Assembly (NCBI GenBank): GCA_900319255.1
Contig: ONNU01000133.1
Coordinates: 1-23,870, forward strand
DNA length: 23,870 bases
Source: an uncultured Eubacteriales bacterium
GTDB taxonomy: Bacteria; Bacillota; Clostridia; Oscillospirales; Acutalibacteraceae
Direction: 5' to 3'
Shown here: piece after piece, positions 7,976 through 15,759 of the stretch
How positions within the stretch are numbered: position 1 is the stretch's first letter
Layout of the letters: each line of letters opens with the position of its first letter
Notes under the pieces: model-generated
Database searches by the model: none
What the model saw: the letters and a program-made list of their open reading frames with translations, nothing else
What the model was told of the DNA's origin: nothing
Program-made: the position numbers and the translations under genes

Positions 7976-8401
7976 TCATTCCAGTATTTTCAGATTAAGC
8001 TCCTGGAGTCCTAAATTGATATCTATTATGTTCATCCTGTTTTTGATAGCATAGCAGATATAGCTGTCACGCTGATCTCTCGGGCTGAGCATACGGTATC
8101 CTGTGACCTTGAGAAGATTCTGGGTTTCTTCAATGCTCAGCCCCATGCCTATGCATAAAAGCAGTACCTTGTCTATATGCGGATTTGCTTTTTTGCCGTC
8201 AAATATCTGGTATGCATAGGTCTTTGCCATACCGGAGCCTTTTATGACATCGCTTTTGGTAAGCTTCTTTTCTTCCATCTTTGCCATAAGCGCGCGGTCA
8301 AGCTTCATGCAGGTAAAATTATCCGCATTTGCTCTGCGGAAGCTTTCATAATCCTTTGCGGTCATTATTTCATTGAAAAGCTCATTTGTGGATTTTTTCA
8401 T
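7976..8401 (-). CDS. XRE-type helix-turn-helix protein
   Basis: This 141-residue protein is a likely cytoplasmic DNA-binding regulator. Residues about 36-95 form a Cro/CI-like helix-turn-helix (LTKSDVIKGSGMAKTYAYQI, then IDKVLLLCIGMGLSIEETQNLL). The C-terminal part (about 100-141), including SPRDQRDSYICYAI, resembles a firmicute family of small HTH proteins in which this tail is conserved. ATG 8399-8401 is preceded by AAAGGAATG. The gene is divergent from a membrane Ser/Thr kinase gene, with almost all of the shared intergenic region taken up by a MITE. A functional link to the kinase is suggested only by position. Confidence 0.8.
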   Translation of the reverse strand: MKKSTNELFNEIMTAKDYESFRRANADNFTCMKLDRALMAKMEEKKLTKSDVIKGSGMAKTYAYQIFDGKKANPHIDKVLLLCIGMGLSIEETQNLLKVTGYRMLSPRDQRDSYICYAIKNRMNIIDINLGLQELNLKILE

Positions 8402-8443
8402 TTTTTACATTCCTTTCTTTATATATATTTTCGTTTCTTATAT

Positions 8444-8759
8444 CCTGAATCCGTCAAGCTCAACGGCAAAACTATAAAAACTACTGTATTCATGAGTGGT
8501 ATCATACATTAACCGGAATTATCATATTCACCAAAAAGGTGCAGTTTCAGATAAGCTTCAAACACCCTCAAATTTAAAAATACAAGCTCTTAGCCGATGG
8601 AACCTGGTTTTCCACAGGGGATAAGGAAAGGGGATTGCAAAGGGGGAAAACTCAATCACCAAAGCAGAAATGCCAATGAAGCATTACTCAGGGAATTAAA
8701 GCGAAAAAACGGTTCAGCTTTTCCGCCCACAACCGGGATGTCAGTTTCGCGGATTCAGG
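8444..8759 (-). repeat. MITE-like element, complete long form, inverted (316 bp)
   Basis: On the plus strand the ends are CCTGAATCCGTCAAGCT (8444-8460) and CAGTTTCGCGGATTCAGG (8742-8759). Read in reverse complement it follows the 3508 element end to end, including the CACC-GGTG hairpin with a changed loop. It is flanked by TATAT on both sides (8439-8443 and 8760-8764), the clearest target-site duplication in the window. It occupies 316 of the 392 bp between the XRE and kinase genes. Confidence 0.85.
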
Positions 8760-8793
8760 TATATTTCAAAAAATTAACAGTGAGGTAAAAACT

Positions 8794-9888
8794 ATGCAGC
8801 CTACTCCAGCGCAGGTCTTTATTTTTCAGAATCTGAAAAAGCTGACCAGCTTTGCCGATACAACAGATCTTTGCATTTATGAGCCAAAGAAAAAGCTTTA
8901 TATCACCAAAAGCATTTTACCCGAGGATCTGGGATATTATCAGATAATCTCAGGCATCAGGCATCCGAATCTTGCAAATATTGATTTTATCATGCCCTGC
9001 GGCGGCGGCTACCGTGTTGTCAGGGAATTTATCTCCGGCGACTGCCTTTCGGATATCATCGAAGGCGGAACCACCTATCCGGAGGAAAAGGCTGCGCGGA
9101 TGATATATGAATTATGCTGCGGGCTAAGTGCCCTGCATGAATGTAATATCGTTCACCGTGATATCAATCCTAATAATATTATAATAACAACTGACGGTCA
9201 TGTAAAGATAATTGACTACGGTATTGCCAGATTATACAAGAAAAACCAGAGCAAGGATACCGTGAATGTGGGGACACCCGGATATGCTGCGCCGGAGCAG
9301 TACGGCTTTTCCCAGAGTGACAACAGAACCGATATTTATTCCATCGGCGTGCTTATGAACGTCCTTATCTGCGGCAGGATACCGGTAGAACAGACGGTGG
9401 GCGGTACAGCCGGAAGGATAATCAGAAAATGCATACAGATCGACGCGCAGCAAAGATATCCGAATGTTATTGCCCTGATGCGTGATATCGAGCGAAAAAT
9501 GGGTATAATCAGAAGCGAGGAAAGCAATTATCCGTCTGACAGGCTCGCTGATAAAATAATGAGAAATATTCCCGGCATACGAACAGGAAAAATATATTTC
9601 ATGTTACCGGCGCTTATCTGGTATGCGCTGGTGGTGCTGATAATAATAAGCAGCTTTGTAAGGCTGAAACCTGCGCCGATGAATTATATAGCGTGGTTTT
9701 TCACTATAGTCCTGGTCTTTATCTTCCCCACCTTCTGCTTTCACAATGTCCTTGATATCTGGGATCGCTTCCCCTTTTCAAAAGGCTCTTCACGAAAAAG
9801 CCAGCGGGGATTGTTTTTCCTGATCGGCGGAATATCCATTTGTATCGGTCTGCTCTTTATGGCATATCTGGGGACTACCATAAAATGA
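8794..9888 (+). CDS. Membrane-anchored PknB-like Ser/Thr protein kinase
   Basis: This 364-residue protein has an N-terminal cytoplasmic kinase domain (about 15-255). Seen are a candidate ATP-binding Lys39 (LYITKSI), the catalytic loop HRDINPNN (Asp123, Asn128), Asp141 in DYG in place of DFG, the activation-segment end AAPEQYG (Glu168) and DIYSIGVLM. A glycine-rich loop is not recognisable. After a basic linker come three predicted membrane helices (about 267-289, 298-321, 339-360) and almost no extracellular part, so PASTA or other sensor domains are absent. ATG 8794 has GTGAGGT at 8780-8786. Only 34 bp separate the start from a MITE. The catalytic residues suggest activity. Substrate and signal are unknown. 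Confidence 0.88.
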   Translation: MQPTPAQVFIFQNLKKLTSFADTTDLCIYEPKKKLYITKSILPEDLGYYQIISGIRHPNLANIDFIMPCGGGYRVVREFISGDCLSDIIEGGTTYPEEKAARMIYELCCGLSALHECNIVHRDINPNNIIITTDGHVKIIDYGIARLYKKNQSKDTVNVGTPGYAAPEQYGFSQSDNRTDIYSIGVLMNVLICGRIPVEQTVGGTAGRIIRKCIQIDAQQRYPNVIALMRDIERKMGIIRSEESNYPSDRLADKIMRNIPGIRTGKIYFMLPALIWYALVVLIIISSFVRLKPAPMNYIAWFFTIVLVFIFPTFCFHNVLDIWDRFPFSKGSSRKSQRGLFFLIGGISICIGLLFMAYLGTTIK

Positions 9889-9910
9889 TACAGAAAAAAA
9901 CACGGAGATA

Positions 9911-9952
9911 TTATTGCCGGTATGCGAAGCTTTTCGCTGCCGGTAATTTTTT
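9911..9952 (+). terminator. Terminator after the kinase gene
   Basis: TTATTGCCGG (9911-9920) pairs with CCGGTAA (9940-9946), with an inner CGAAG/CTTTTCG pairing, and is followed by six T residues. It lies 23 bp after the kinase stop codon. Confidence 0.7.
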
Positions 9953-10032
9953 GCACGGGATATCCTGCTGCTTTTACGGATGGCGACAGTTTTCTTCCGG
10001 ATAAATTATAGCATAAAAATATTTTTCTGTGT

Positions 10033-10074
10033 TATGCTGCCAGCATACCAAATTTACGAGAGATGTGATATAAT
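10033..10074 (+). promoter_or_regulatory. Extended -10 promoter and palindrome upstream of the Ser/Glu-rich lipoprotein gene
   Basis: TGATATAAT (10066-10074) is an extended -10 element. No good -35 is seen. Where the -35 should begin (about 10046) there is the perfect palindrome TATGCTG-C-CAGCATA (10033-10047), placed like an operator. Confidence 0.55.
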
Positions 10075-10083
10075 AAATTCAAA

Positions 10084-10241
10084 GATAGATCCGTGAAACC
10101 GATATCCCCGTTGCAGGCTGAAAATATCGGATCAGCTGTTCCGCTTTTATGCCTTGAGTCATACTTCGTTAGTATTTCTGCTTTGGTCAGTCAAAAGGCG
10201 GAAACTGCAAGGGGTGTCCCCTTGAGTTTTACGGATTCGGG
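10084..10241 (+). repeat. MITE-like element, short form (158 bp), in a 5' UTR
   Basis: The left end is eroded (GATAGATCCGTGAAACC) and the right end reads TTGAGTTTTACGGATTCGGG. The interior matches the short form at 1749-1902, with hairpin CAAGGGGtgtCCCCTTG before the right end. It lies between the predicted promoter (-10 at 10069-10074) and the ribosome site at 10254-10258 of the next gene. Confidence 0.75.
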
Positions 10242-10266
10242 TCAACACAAAAAAGGAGATGATCTT

Positions 10267-10953
10267 ATGAAAAAAAGACCACAGAAAATTACGGCGGCTG
10301 TATTGGGTATGCTGCTTATTGCGGCGGCTCTGGGAGGATGCTCCGGCTCCGGAAATAAGGAGAAATCAGCCCCCGCTGCTCAGGAAAGCTCCGCAGTAAG
10401 CGCCGCTGCAGAAGAAAGCTCCGAGGAAGCTTCAGAAGCAGAAGAGCCGTCAGAGGAAGAAAATTCACAGGAGGCCTCAGCTGAAAAGACCTCAGAAGCC
10501 TCAAAGCCGGAGGAAAGCAAGCCTGCGCAGGAAAGCAGTCAGCCGGAAGCAGAAAGCAAAGCCGAAGCTTCTGCATCAGGCGAAGAACTGGTCAGCGGAA
10601 TGAGAAAAAGCTTCAAGGAGGCAATGGACAGCTACGAAGCATTTTTCAACGATTATTTTGACTTCATGACAAAATATTCAAAATCATCAGATACCGCAGC
10701 GATGATGGTCGATTATGCGGAATATATGACCAAGTACGCGGATTACATGAGCAAGCTTGACGCATGGGACAGCGAGGAAATGAACCCCGCCGAAGAAGCC
10801 TATTATGCCGAAGTACATGCAAGAATACTTAAAAAAATAGCCGAGATACCCGAGGTTTCCGAAGCTATGCAGGAGACTTCACAGGCTGCCGAGGACGCAA
10901 TGTCTGAAATTTCCGATTCCGTTGCAAGTATGCTGGACGGGCTGGGGATCTGA
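10267..10953 (+). CDS. Ser/Glu-rich lipoprotein with helical C-terminal domain (DUF6591-like)
   Basis: This 228-residue protein is predicted to be exported and lipid-anchored. The signal peptide of MKKRPQKITAAVLGMLL ends in lipobox LGGC. Residues about 25-105 are a Ser/Glu/Ala-rich linker like that of the amidase. The C-terminal domain (about 108-215) is predicted helical, with SGMRKSFKEAMDSYEAFFND, a repeated YAEYMTKYADYM pattern and YYAEVHARI. From memory this resembles the family called DUF6591; I could not check that. The frame extends upstream to 10093 through the MITE, but ATG 10267 with AGGAG at 10254-10258 and a signal peptide is the clear start. Function is unknown; structural support of the envelope is one possibility. 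Confidence 0.8.
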   Translation: MKKRPQKITAAVLGMLLIAAALGGCSGSGNKEKSAPAAQESSAVSAAAEESSEEASEAEEPSEEENSQEASAEKTSEASKPEESKPAQESSQPEAESKAEASASGEELVSGMRKSFKEAMDSYEAFFNDYFDFMTKYSKSSDTAAMMVDYAEYMTKYADYMSKLDAWDSEEMNPAEEAYYAEVHARILKKIAEIPEVSEAMQETSQAAEDAMSEISDSVASMLDGLGI

Positions 10954-10998
10954 GCTTGGTGATCAGTGAATAGTTGAATCAGAATAAGCAAAAAATAC

Positions 10999-11032
10999 AG
11001 GGATGCCGTACTATCTGGCATCCCTTGTTTTT
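10999..11032. terminator. Bidirectional terminator between lipoprotein and LRR surface protein
   Basis: AGGGATGCC (10999-11007) pairs with GGCATCCCT (11017-11025) around a 9-nt loop. A T-rich run follows on the plus strand and AAAAA precedes it, giving a T run for the minus-strand gene. That gene's stop is 8 bp from the stem. Confidence 0.85.
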
Positions 11033-13954
11033 TTACTTCTTACTGACATTTACAATACAGGTCGCTGTAAGTCCGCCGGTGTTTTTCATGGTGATAACGG
11101 CTGTTCCGGGGTTCTGGGCTGTTACTCTGCCGTTGGAAACTGTGGCTATTGTTTTATCGCTGGTCGTCCATGTCACATTGCGGTCTGTTGTCTCTGCCGG
11201 CTCAAAAATCGCCTTGAGCTGGAATTTCGTTCCCTTTTCAAGAGATATCTCTGTCCTGTTCAGACTGACGGATTTTGCCTGGATGATATCCTTCGTTACG
11301 ATAACGCTGCAAACGGAGGTCAGCCCGTTTGAGGATACCGCTGTGATGGTTGTGGTTCCGGGAGAATGGGCTGTTATCATGCCGTTGGATACGGTCGCAA
11401 TGCTTCTGTCGGCTGATATCCATATGACCGACTGATCGGTTGTATCTGCCGGGGCAAATACAGCCTTCAGCTGGAATTTTGTTCCCTTTTTGAGATAAAC
11501 CTCATTCCGGCTTATATTTATTGCCCGGGCTTCCACAACCGGGTCTTTTACGGTCACTATGCAGGCTGCGGCTTTGAAATTTTCTGTTATTGCCGTGACT
11601 GACGCTGTGCCTGCGGAAACGGCGGTTATCCTTCCGTTTTTCACCTTTACGATATCCTCGTTGCCCGATACCCAGATCACAGTCTTCTGCGTTGTATTTG
11701 CGGGAGCAAGCACGGCGCTGAGCTGCGCTGTTTCGCCTTTCGTAAGGCTTATTGAGCTTTTGTCAAGGGTTATGCTCTCAGGTGCAATGACAGGATCAGC
11801 CACGGTCACTGAGCATACCGCCGATCTGCCGTCCTTTGCTCTTGCTGTAATATTGACTGTACCTGCGCTTTTTGCGGTCACAAGGCCTTTTGAAACAGCA
11901 GCAATATCGCTGTTTGCTGTTGCCCATGTGACAGTGGAATTTCCTGCGTCAAGAGCTTCAAGCCGGAAGGATTCTCCGGTGCGCAGGAAAAGAACGCTTC
12001 TGTTCAGGGTCAGCGCTGCGTCAGGGTCGATGATGCCGAAGCGCAGGCTGCTTTCTTCTGCGAATTTCTGAGCCATTGTATTTTCATAGCCGTAAATAAT
12101 GAAATCCTCATCAAGTGTATCCATGCAGGTCTGTTTGTCATAATAATATCCGAAAGCGCCGTAGCCTATGCTTTTTACGCTTGCGGGGATGGTGATGCTT
12201 TTCAGGCTCCTGCAGTCGTACCAGCCGAAATTTCCCAGACTGTTCACACTGTCGGGAACAGGCATTTCTTTAAGACTGCTGCAGCCGTAAAACGCAAAAT
12301 TATCTATCATCGTAACGCTGCCGGGAATATCTATCCTTTCAAGACTTGTACAGTCGCGGAACATGCCAAAGCTTATTGTTGTCACGTTCTCTGGAATATT
12401 GATGTTTTCAAGACTGCTGCAGCCCTGGAATACGGAATTTCCGAAGGCAGTAAGCCCGCTTCCGATATGTACATCCTTCAGGCTTGTACAGTCACAGAAG
12501 CAGTTTTTAGCTATACTGATAACGCTGTCCGGGATATCCACCGAGCTGATACGGCTGCATCCGTAAAAGGCGCCCTTGCATAACCATTTTACCGTATCGG
12601 GGATGGTTATTCCGGTCTTGCCGCCGCCGCAGGCAAGGAGCTTTGTCTTCGCCTTATTATACAGCACGCCGTCAAGTGATGAATAATATAAATTGTCTGC
12701 ATTTACCTGTATGTTTTTCAGACTGCGGCAGTTCCAGAAAGCGGAATCATGGATCGAGCTGACGCTGCCGGGTATGTTCATTACTGTAAGGGAGCTGCAG
12801 TCTGCAAAGGCTTTTTCCCCTATGCTTATGACATTACGCTGAATTCTGAAAACTCCAAGACTTTCGCAGCCACAGAATGCGCAGTTATCAATAACTCTGA
12901 CCGATACAGGAATAACGATATCCACAAGGCTGCGGCAGTTTTCAAATGAGCTTTTACCGATGGATTCGATATTTTTTCCCAGAGTGACCTTTTTCAGCCC
13001 TGTGTTTCCATAGAAGGCTTTATCCGGCACCTCAGTCAGACCGTTTCCGAGAGAAGCCTCTGTCATAGCCGGGCAGTATGAAAAAGCTCTCATGCCGATG
13101 CTTGTAACGCTGTCGGGTACGGAAATAGCTCTGAGGCTGCTGCATCCTCTGAAAACATTTGTGCCCATGCTTTCAAGCTTATCCGGCAGAGTTATCGACT
13201 CAAGGCTGCTGCAGTCTGCAAAGACTGAATTACGGATATGTCTGACACTTTGCGGCAAAGAGACCCGTTCAAGCCCCGAACAGCCAAGGAAAGTTCCTTC
13301 TTCCAGCAGCTCTACACCCTCCGGGATATCAATTTCCGTCAGGCTGCTGCAATATCTGAAAGCGCATCTGCCTATATAATTGACGCTTTCCGGTATTTTG
13401 AGATCTGTCAGAGCAAAGCAGGCATAAAAAGCCTCCTCGCCGATATAGGTAACGCTGTCCGGTATAGTCACATCCCGCAGATTAATACAGCCGTCGAAGG
13501 AATCCGTATCAATGATTTCAACGCTGTCCGGTATGTCGATAGCTGTCAGAGCGCAGCATCCGTAGAAGCAGTTCCAGCCAAGCTTTGTAATAGTATCGGC
13601 AAGCTCAACGCTTTCCAGCCTGCTGCAGTTAAGGAACGCGCTTTCACCGACAGTTGTAACGCCTTGATTTATGACAGCTTTTTTGATATTGCTGTTATTA
13701 TAGAACGGCGAAGCGGTGCGCTCGTAATTATACATTTTTCCGCTGCCGCTGATAACAAGGGTGCCGTCCGGTCTCAGCTCGTAAGTGACATTTTCGCCGC
13801 AGGAGCCGCTTATCCCTGCGCCGCTGTCAGCCGGCACCTCCGCCGCAGCCGCATTAATTCCAAAGTCCGGCTGCAAACCAGCAGTTAACGTCCCCGCCGA
13901 AGCGAAAACCGCCGCTGCCAGTACAGCAGCAAGAATTTTACTGAATTTTCTCAT
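11033..13954 (-). CDS. BspA-like leucine-rich-repeat surface protein with four Big_2 domains
   Basis: This 973-residue secreted protein starts with a Sec signal peptide (MRKFSKILAAVLAAAVFASA, probable cleavage near NAAAA). Residues about 45-610 are a long run of LRR_5 (TpLRR/BspA) repeats of about 23 residues with the pattern 'IPDSVTSIGxxAFxxCxSL'. They are capped by a FIIYGYENTMAQKFAEE-type motif. The last ~320 residues are four tandem Big_2 domains, each with a 'KGTxFQLKAxFxPAxTTD' start and a 'GxxTAxxxGTxxIT' end. No LPXTG, dockerin or membrane anchor is visible, so retention at the surface is unexplained. The frame extends to 13984, but ATG 13954 has GGGAGGGGG upstream and begins the signal peptide. 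The family is linked to adhesion and host or substrate binding. Confidence 0.9.
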   Translation of the reverse strand: MRKFSKILAAVLAAAVFASAGTLTAGLQPDFGINAAAAEVPADSGAGISGSCGENVTYELRPDGTLVISGSGKMYNYERTASPFYNNSNIKKAVINQGVTTVGESAFLNCSRLESVELADTITKLGWNCFYGCCALTAIDIPDSVEIIDTDSFDGCINLRDVTIPDSVTYIGEEAFYACFALTDLKIPESVNYIGRCAFRYCSSLTEIDIPEGVELLEEGTFLGCSGLERVSLPQSVRHIRNSVFADCSSLESITLPDKLESMGTNVFRGCSSLRAISVPDSVTSIGMRAFSYCPAMTEASLGNGLTEVPDKAFYGNTGLKKVTLGKNIESIGKSSFENCRSLVDIVIPVSVRVIDNCAFCGCESLGVFRIQRNVISIGEKAFADCSSLTVMNIPGSVSSIHDSAFWNCRSLKNIQVNADNLYYSSLDGVLYNKAKTKLLACGGGKTGITIPDTVKWLCKGAFYGCSRISSVDIPDSVISIAKNCFCDCTSLKDVHIGSGLTAFGNSVFQGCSSLENINIPENVTTISFGMFRDCTSLERIDIPGSVTMIDNFAFYGCSSLKEMPVPDSVNSLGNFGWYDCRSLKSITIPASVKSIGYGAFGYYYDKQTCMDTLDEDFIIYGYENTMAQKFAEESSLRFGIIDPDAALTLNRSVLFLRTGESFRLEALDAGNSTVTWATANSDIAAVSKGLVTAKSAGTVNITARAKDGRSAVCSVTVADPVIAPESITLDKSSISLTKGETAQLSAVLAPANTTQKTVIWVSGNEDIVKVKNGRITAVSAGTASVTAITENFKAAACIVTVKDPVVEARAINISRNEVYLKKGTKFQLKAVFAPADTTDQSVIWISADRSIATVSNGMITAHSPGTTTITAVSSNGLTSVCSVIVTKDIIQAKSVSLNRTEISLEKGTKFQLKAIFEPAETTDRNVTWTTSDKTIATVSNGRVTAQNPGTAVITMKNTGGLTATCIVNVSKK

Positions 13955-14036
13955 TGTTTCCCCCTCCCTGTCGCATCCTCGCAACAGTCTAGCTTCTCAT
14001 ATTATTCTATAACCGATCCCCCAAAAAGTCAAGATA

Positions 14037-14330
14037 CCGGCGGCGGCGGCGTGCCGCCGCTGTCAAAATCGCGGGGGCAGGTCTGGCAATGCGTTACTTT
14101 CGTTTCCGCGTATTATACTTGGATGGTAAAGGGGAATAAAATAATCCTCAGCCGGCTTCTATAAAAACTTCCGGAATTATTTTACACGAACCCGGCGGCG
14201 TGCCGCCGCTGTCAAAATCGCGGGGGGCAGGTCTGACAATGCTTTACTTTCGCTTCCGCGTGTTATACTTGGATGGGATGGGGAAATAAAAATATCCTCA
14301 GCCGGCTTCTATCAAAACTCTCGTAAAAAT
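14037..14330 (-). repeat. Cluster of two modular GC-hairpin repeat units, inverted relative to 1986-2376
   Basis: Two units with a 149-bp period (compare TGTCAAAATC at 14061 and 14210) each carry, in reverse complement, the same core as the 1986-2376 cluster ('CAGACCTGCCCCCGCGAT', 'ACGAAAGTAA', 'TATAA(C)ACGCGG'). Hairpins CGGCGGCgtGCCGCCG lie at the distal end. The linker 'atcctcagccggcttct' is shared between the units. A separate inverted pair AAGATTG (14331-14337) and CAATCTT (14384-14390) follows. I see no gene between 13985 and 14601. Confidence 0.8.
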
Positions 14331-14432
14331 AAGATTGGCAACGAAAAACTATCGCAGACCGACAAAAAATGCAGCCAATAGAACAATCTTACAATCGCGA
14401 GGAAAAAGCCTTGCATGGTAATAACTTACAAC

Positions 14433-14488
14433 GCGATCTTGACACCGGCGGCACGCCGGCGCGATCTTGACATCGGCGGCACGCCGGC
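14433..14488 (+). repeat. Tandem duplicate of a 28-bp GCGATCTTGACA + GC-hairpin module
   Basis: Two adjacent 28-bp copies (14433-14460, 14461-14488) differ at one base. Each is GCGATCTTGACA followed by an arm of the CGGCGGCACGCCGG palindrome. They match the GCGATTTTGACA-plus-hairpin end of the larger repeat units and lie directly upstream of the leuB promoter. Confidence 0.8.
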
Positions 14489-14497
14489 GGTGGCGGG

Positions 14498-14526
14498 TTG
14501 ACTAATCGGGGAAATAGAATTATAAT
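14498..14526 (+). promoter_or_regulatory. leuB promoter
   Basis: TTGACT (14498-14503), a 17-bp spacer and TATAAT (14521-14526). The leader to the ATG is about 75 nt. No T-box or leucine leader peptide was recognised. Confidence 0.85.
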
Positions 14527-14601
14527 GTATGTGGAAGCCCGGTGTCGGATGACGCGGGGTAAAAAATGATCCGCTGTTATAACGGAAAAGGAGTATGCTA
14601 A

Positions 14602-15675
14602 ATGAAAAACTATAATATCACTTTGCTCAAGGGTGACGGTATCGGTCCGGAAATCGTTAATGAGGCTGTTAAGGTGCTTGATGTCACCGCTAAGAAATTC
14701 GGCTTTGCCGTGACTTATAAGGAAGCGCTTCTCGGCGGCTGCGCTATTGATGCAACAGGCGTTCCCCTTCCTCAGGAAACTATCGACGCCTGCAAAGCAA
14801 GCGACAGCGTTCTTCTTGGCGCTGTAGGCGGCCCCAAATGGGATACACAGCCCGGCAATAACCGCCCCGAAGCAGGTCTTTTAGGCATCCGCGGCGCTCT
14901 CGGTCTTTTTGCGAATCTCCGCCCCGCTGTCATCTTTGAACCGCTGAGAGATTCCTCGCCCCTCAAGGCTGAGATCATCGGTGAAGCTATGGATATAATG
15001 ATCGTCCGCGAGCTTACCGGAGGTATTTACTTCGGCAAAAGAGGCAACTTTGAAGAGGACGGCGTTGACGCTGCATATGATACTGAGAAATATAATGTAA
15101 AAGAGATCGAGCGTATCGGAAGAGTTGCTTTCGATATGGCTATGAAGAGAAATAAAAAGCTTACAAGCGTTGATAAGGCTAATGTCCTGGATTCCTCAAG
15201 ACTCTGGAGAAAAACTATGATCGAGCTTTCAAAGGAATATCCGGAGGTAGAGCTGAATCATCTTTATGTCGATAACTGCGCAATGCAGCTTGTCAGAGAT
15301 CCGAAACAGTTCGATGTTATCGTGACCTCCAATATTTTCGGAGATATCCTTTCTGATGAGGCTTCAATGATAAGCGGCAGCATCGGTATGCTCGCTTCTG
15401 CAAGCCTTAACAGCACAAAGCTGGGTATGTATGAGCCTATACATGGCAGCGCTCCCGATATCGCAGGCAAGGGTATCGCTAACCCCCTCGCTACTATCCT
15501 TTCCGTTGCAATGATGCTTCGCTATTCTCTTGATGAGCCCCAGGCTGCTGATGCTATCGAGGCTGCTGTCGCTGAGGTTCTCAAGACTACAAGAACTCCC
15601 GATATCTACACCGAAGGTACAAAGAAGGTATCTACCGTTGAAATGGGCGATGCTGTCTGCGCTCTTATCGGCTGA
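14602..15675 (+). CDS. leuB: 3-isopropylmalate dehydrogenase
   Basis: This 357-residue cytoplasmic enzyme oxidises and decarboxylates 3-isopropylmalate with NAD+ in leucine biosynthesis. The N-terminal GDGIGPEIV, the LLGAVGGPKW block, the Arg-rich substrate region (FANLRPA, VRELTGGIYFG), Lys192 in VDKANVLD and the metal-binding Asp224 (YVDNCAM), Asp248 and Asp252 (NIFGDILSDEASM) are all present. Their spacing matches the known family. Length is normal. ATG 14602 has AAAGGAG at 14587-14593. leuA, leuC and leuD are not adjacent, so leuB stands apart from the rest of the leucine pathway here. It has its own strong promoter and is probably co-transcribed with the next gene, since no terminator is seen in the 84-bp gap. 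Confidence 0.95.
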   Translation: MKNYNITLLKGDGIGPEIVNEAVKVLDVTAKKFGFAVTYKEALLGGCAIDATGVPLPQETIDACKASDSVLLGAVGGPKWDTQPGNNRPEAGLLGIRGALGLFANLRPAVIFEPLRDSSPLKAEIIGEAMDIMIVRELTGGIYFGKRGNFEEDGVDAAYDTEKYNVKEIERIGRVAFDMAMKRNKKLTSVDKANVLDSSRLWRKTMIELSKEYPEVELNHLYVDNCAMQLVRDPKQFDVIVTSNIFGDILSDEASMISGSIGMLASASLNSTKLGMYEPIHGSAPDIAGKGIANPLATILSVAMMLRYSLDEPQAADAIEAAVAEVLKTTRTPDIYTEGTKKVSTVEMGDAVCALIG

Positions 15676-15759
15676 TATCCCGGTTCATTATTTCAGATCC
15701 TTAACGGAAGATAAACAAATGCGCAGTAAACTGCCGCAGAAGAAACGGAGGTATTTTTT

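Noticed and set aside
10093..10266. Upstream extension of the Ser/Glu-rich lipoprotein
   Set aside because: The extension is translated MITE sequence; the ribosome site and signal peptide place the start at 10267.
11559..12071. Plus-strand frame of 170 residues opposite the LRR/Big_2 gene, and others up to 216 residues near 13238-13888
   Set aside because: Shadows of a strongly supported minus-strand gene, with no ribosome site or family match.
14331..14390. Structured RNA between AAGATTG and CAATCTT
   Set aside because: A 7-bp pair over a 46-nt unstructured loop is within chance; no other support.
14527..14601. Possible leucine T-box or leader peptide before leuB
   Set aside because: The 75-nt leader is too short for a T-box, has no T-box sequence and no Leu-rich frame.
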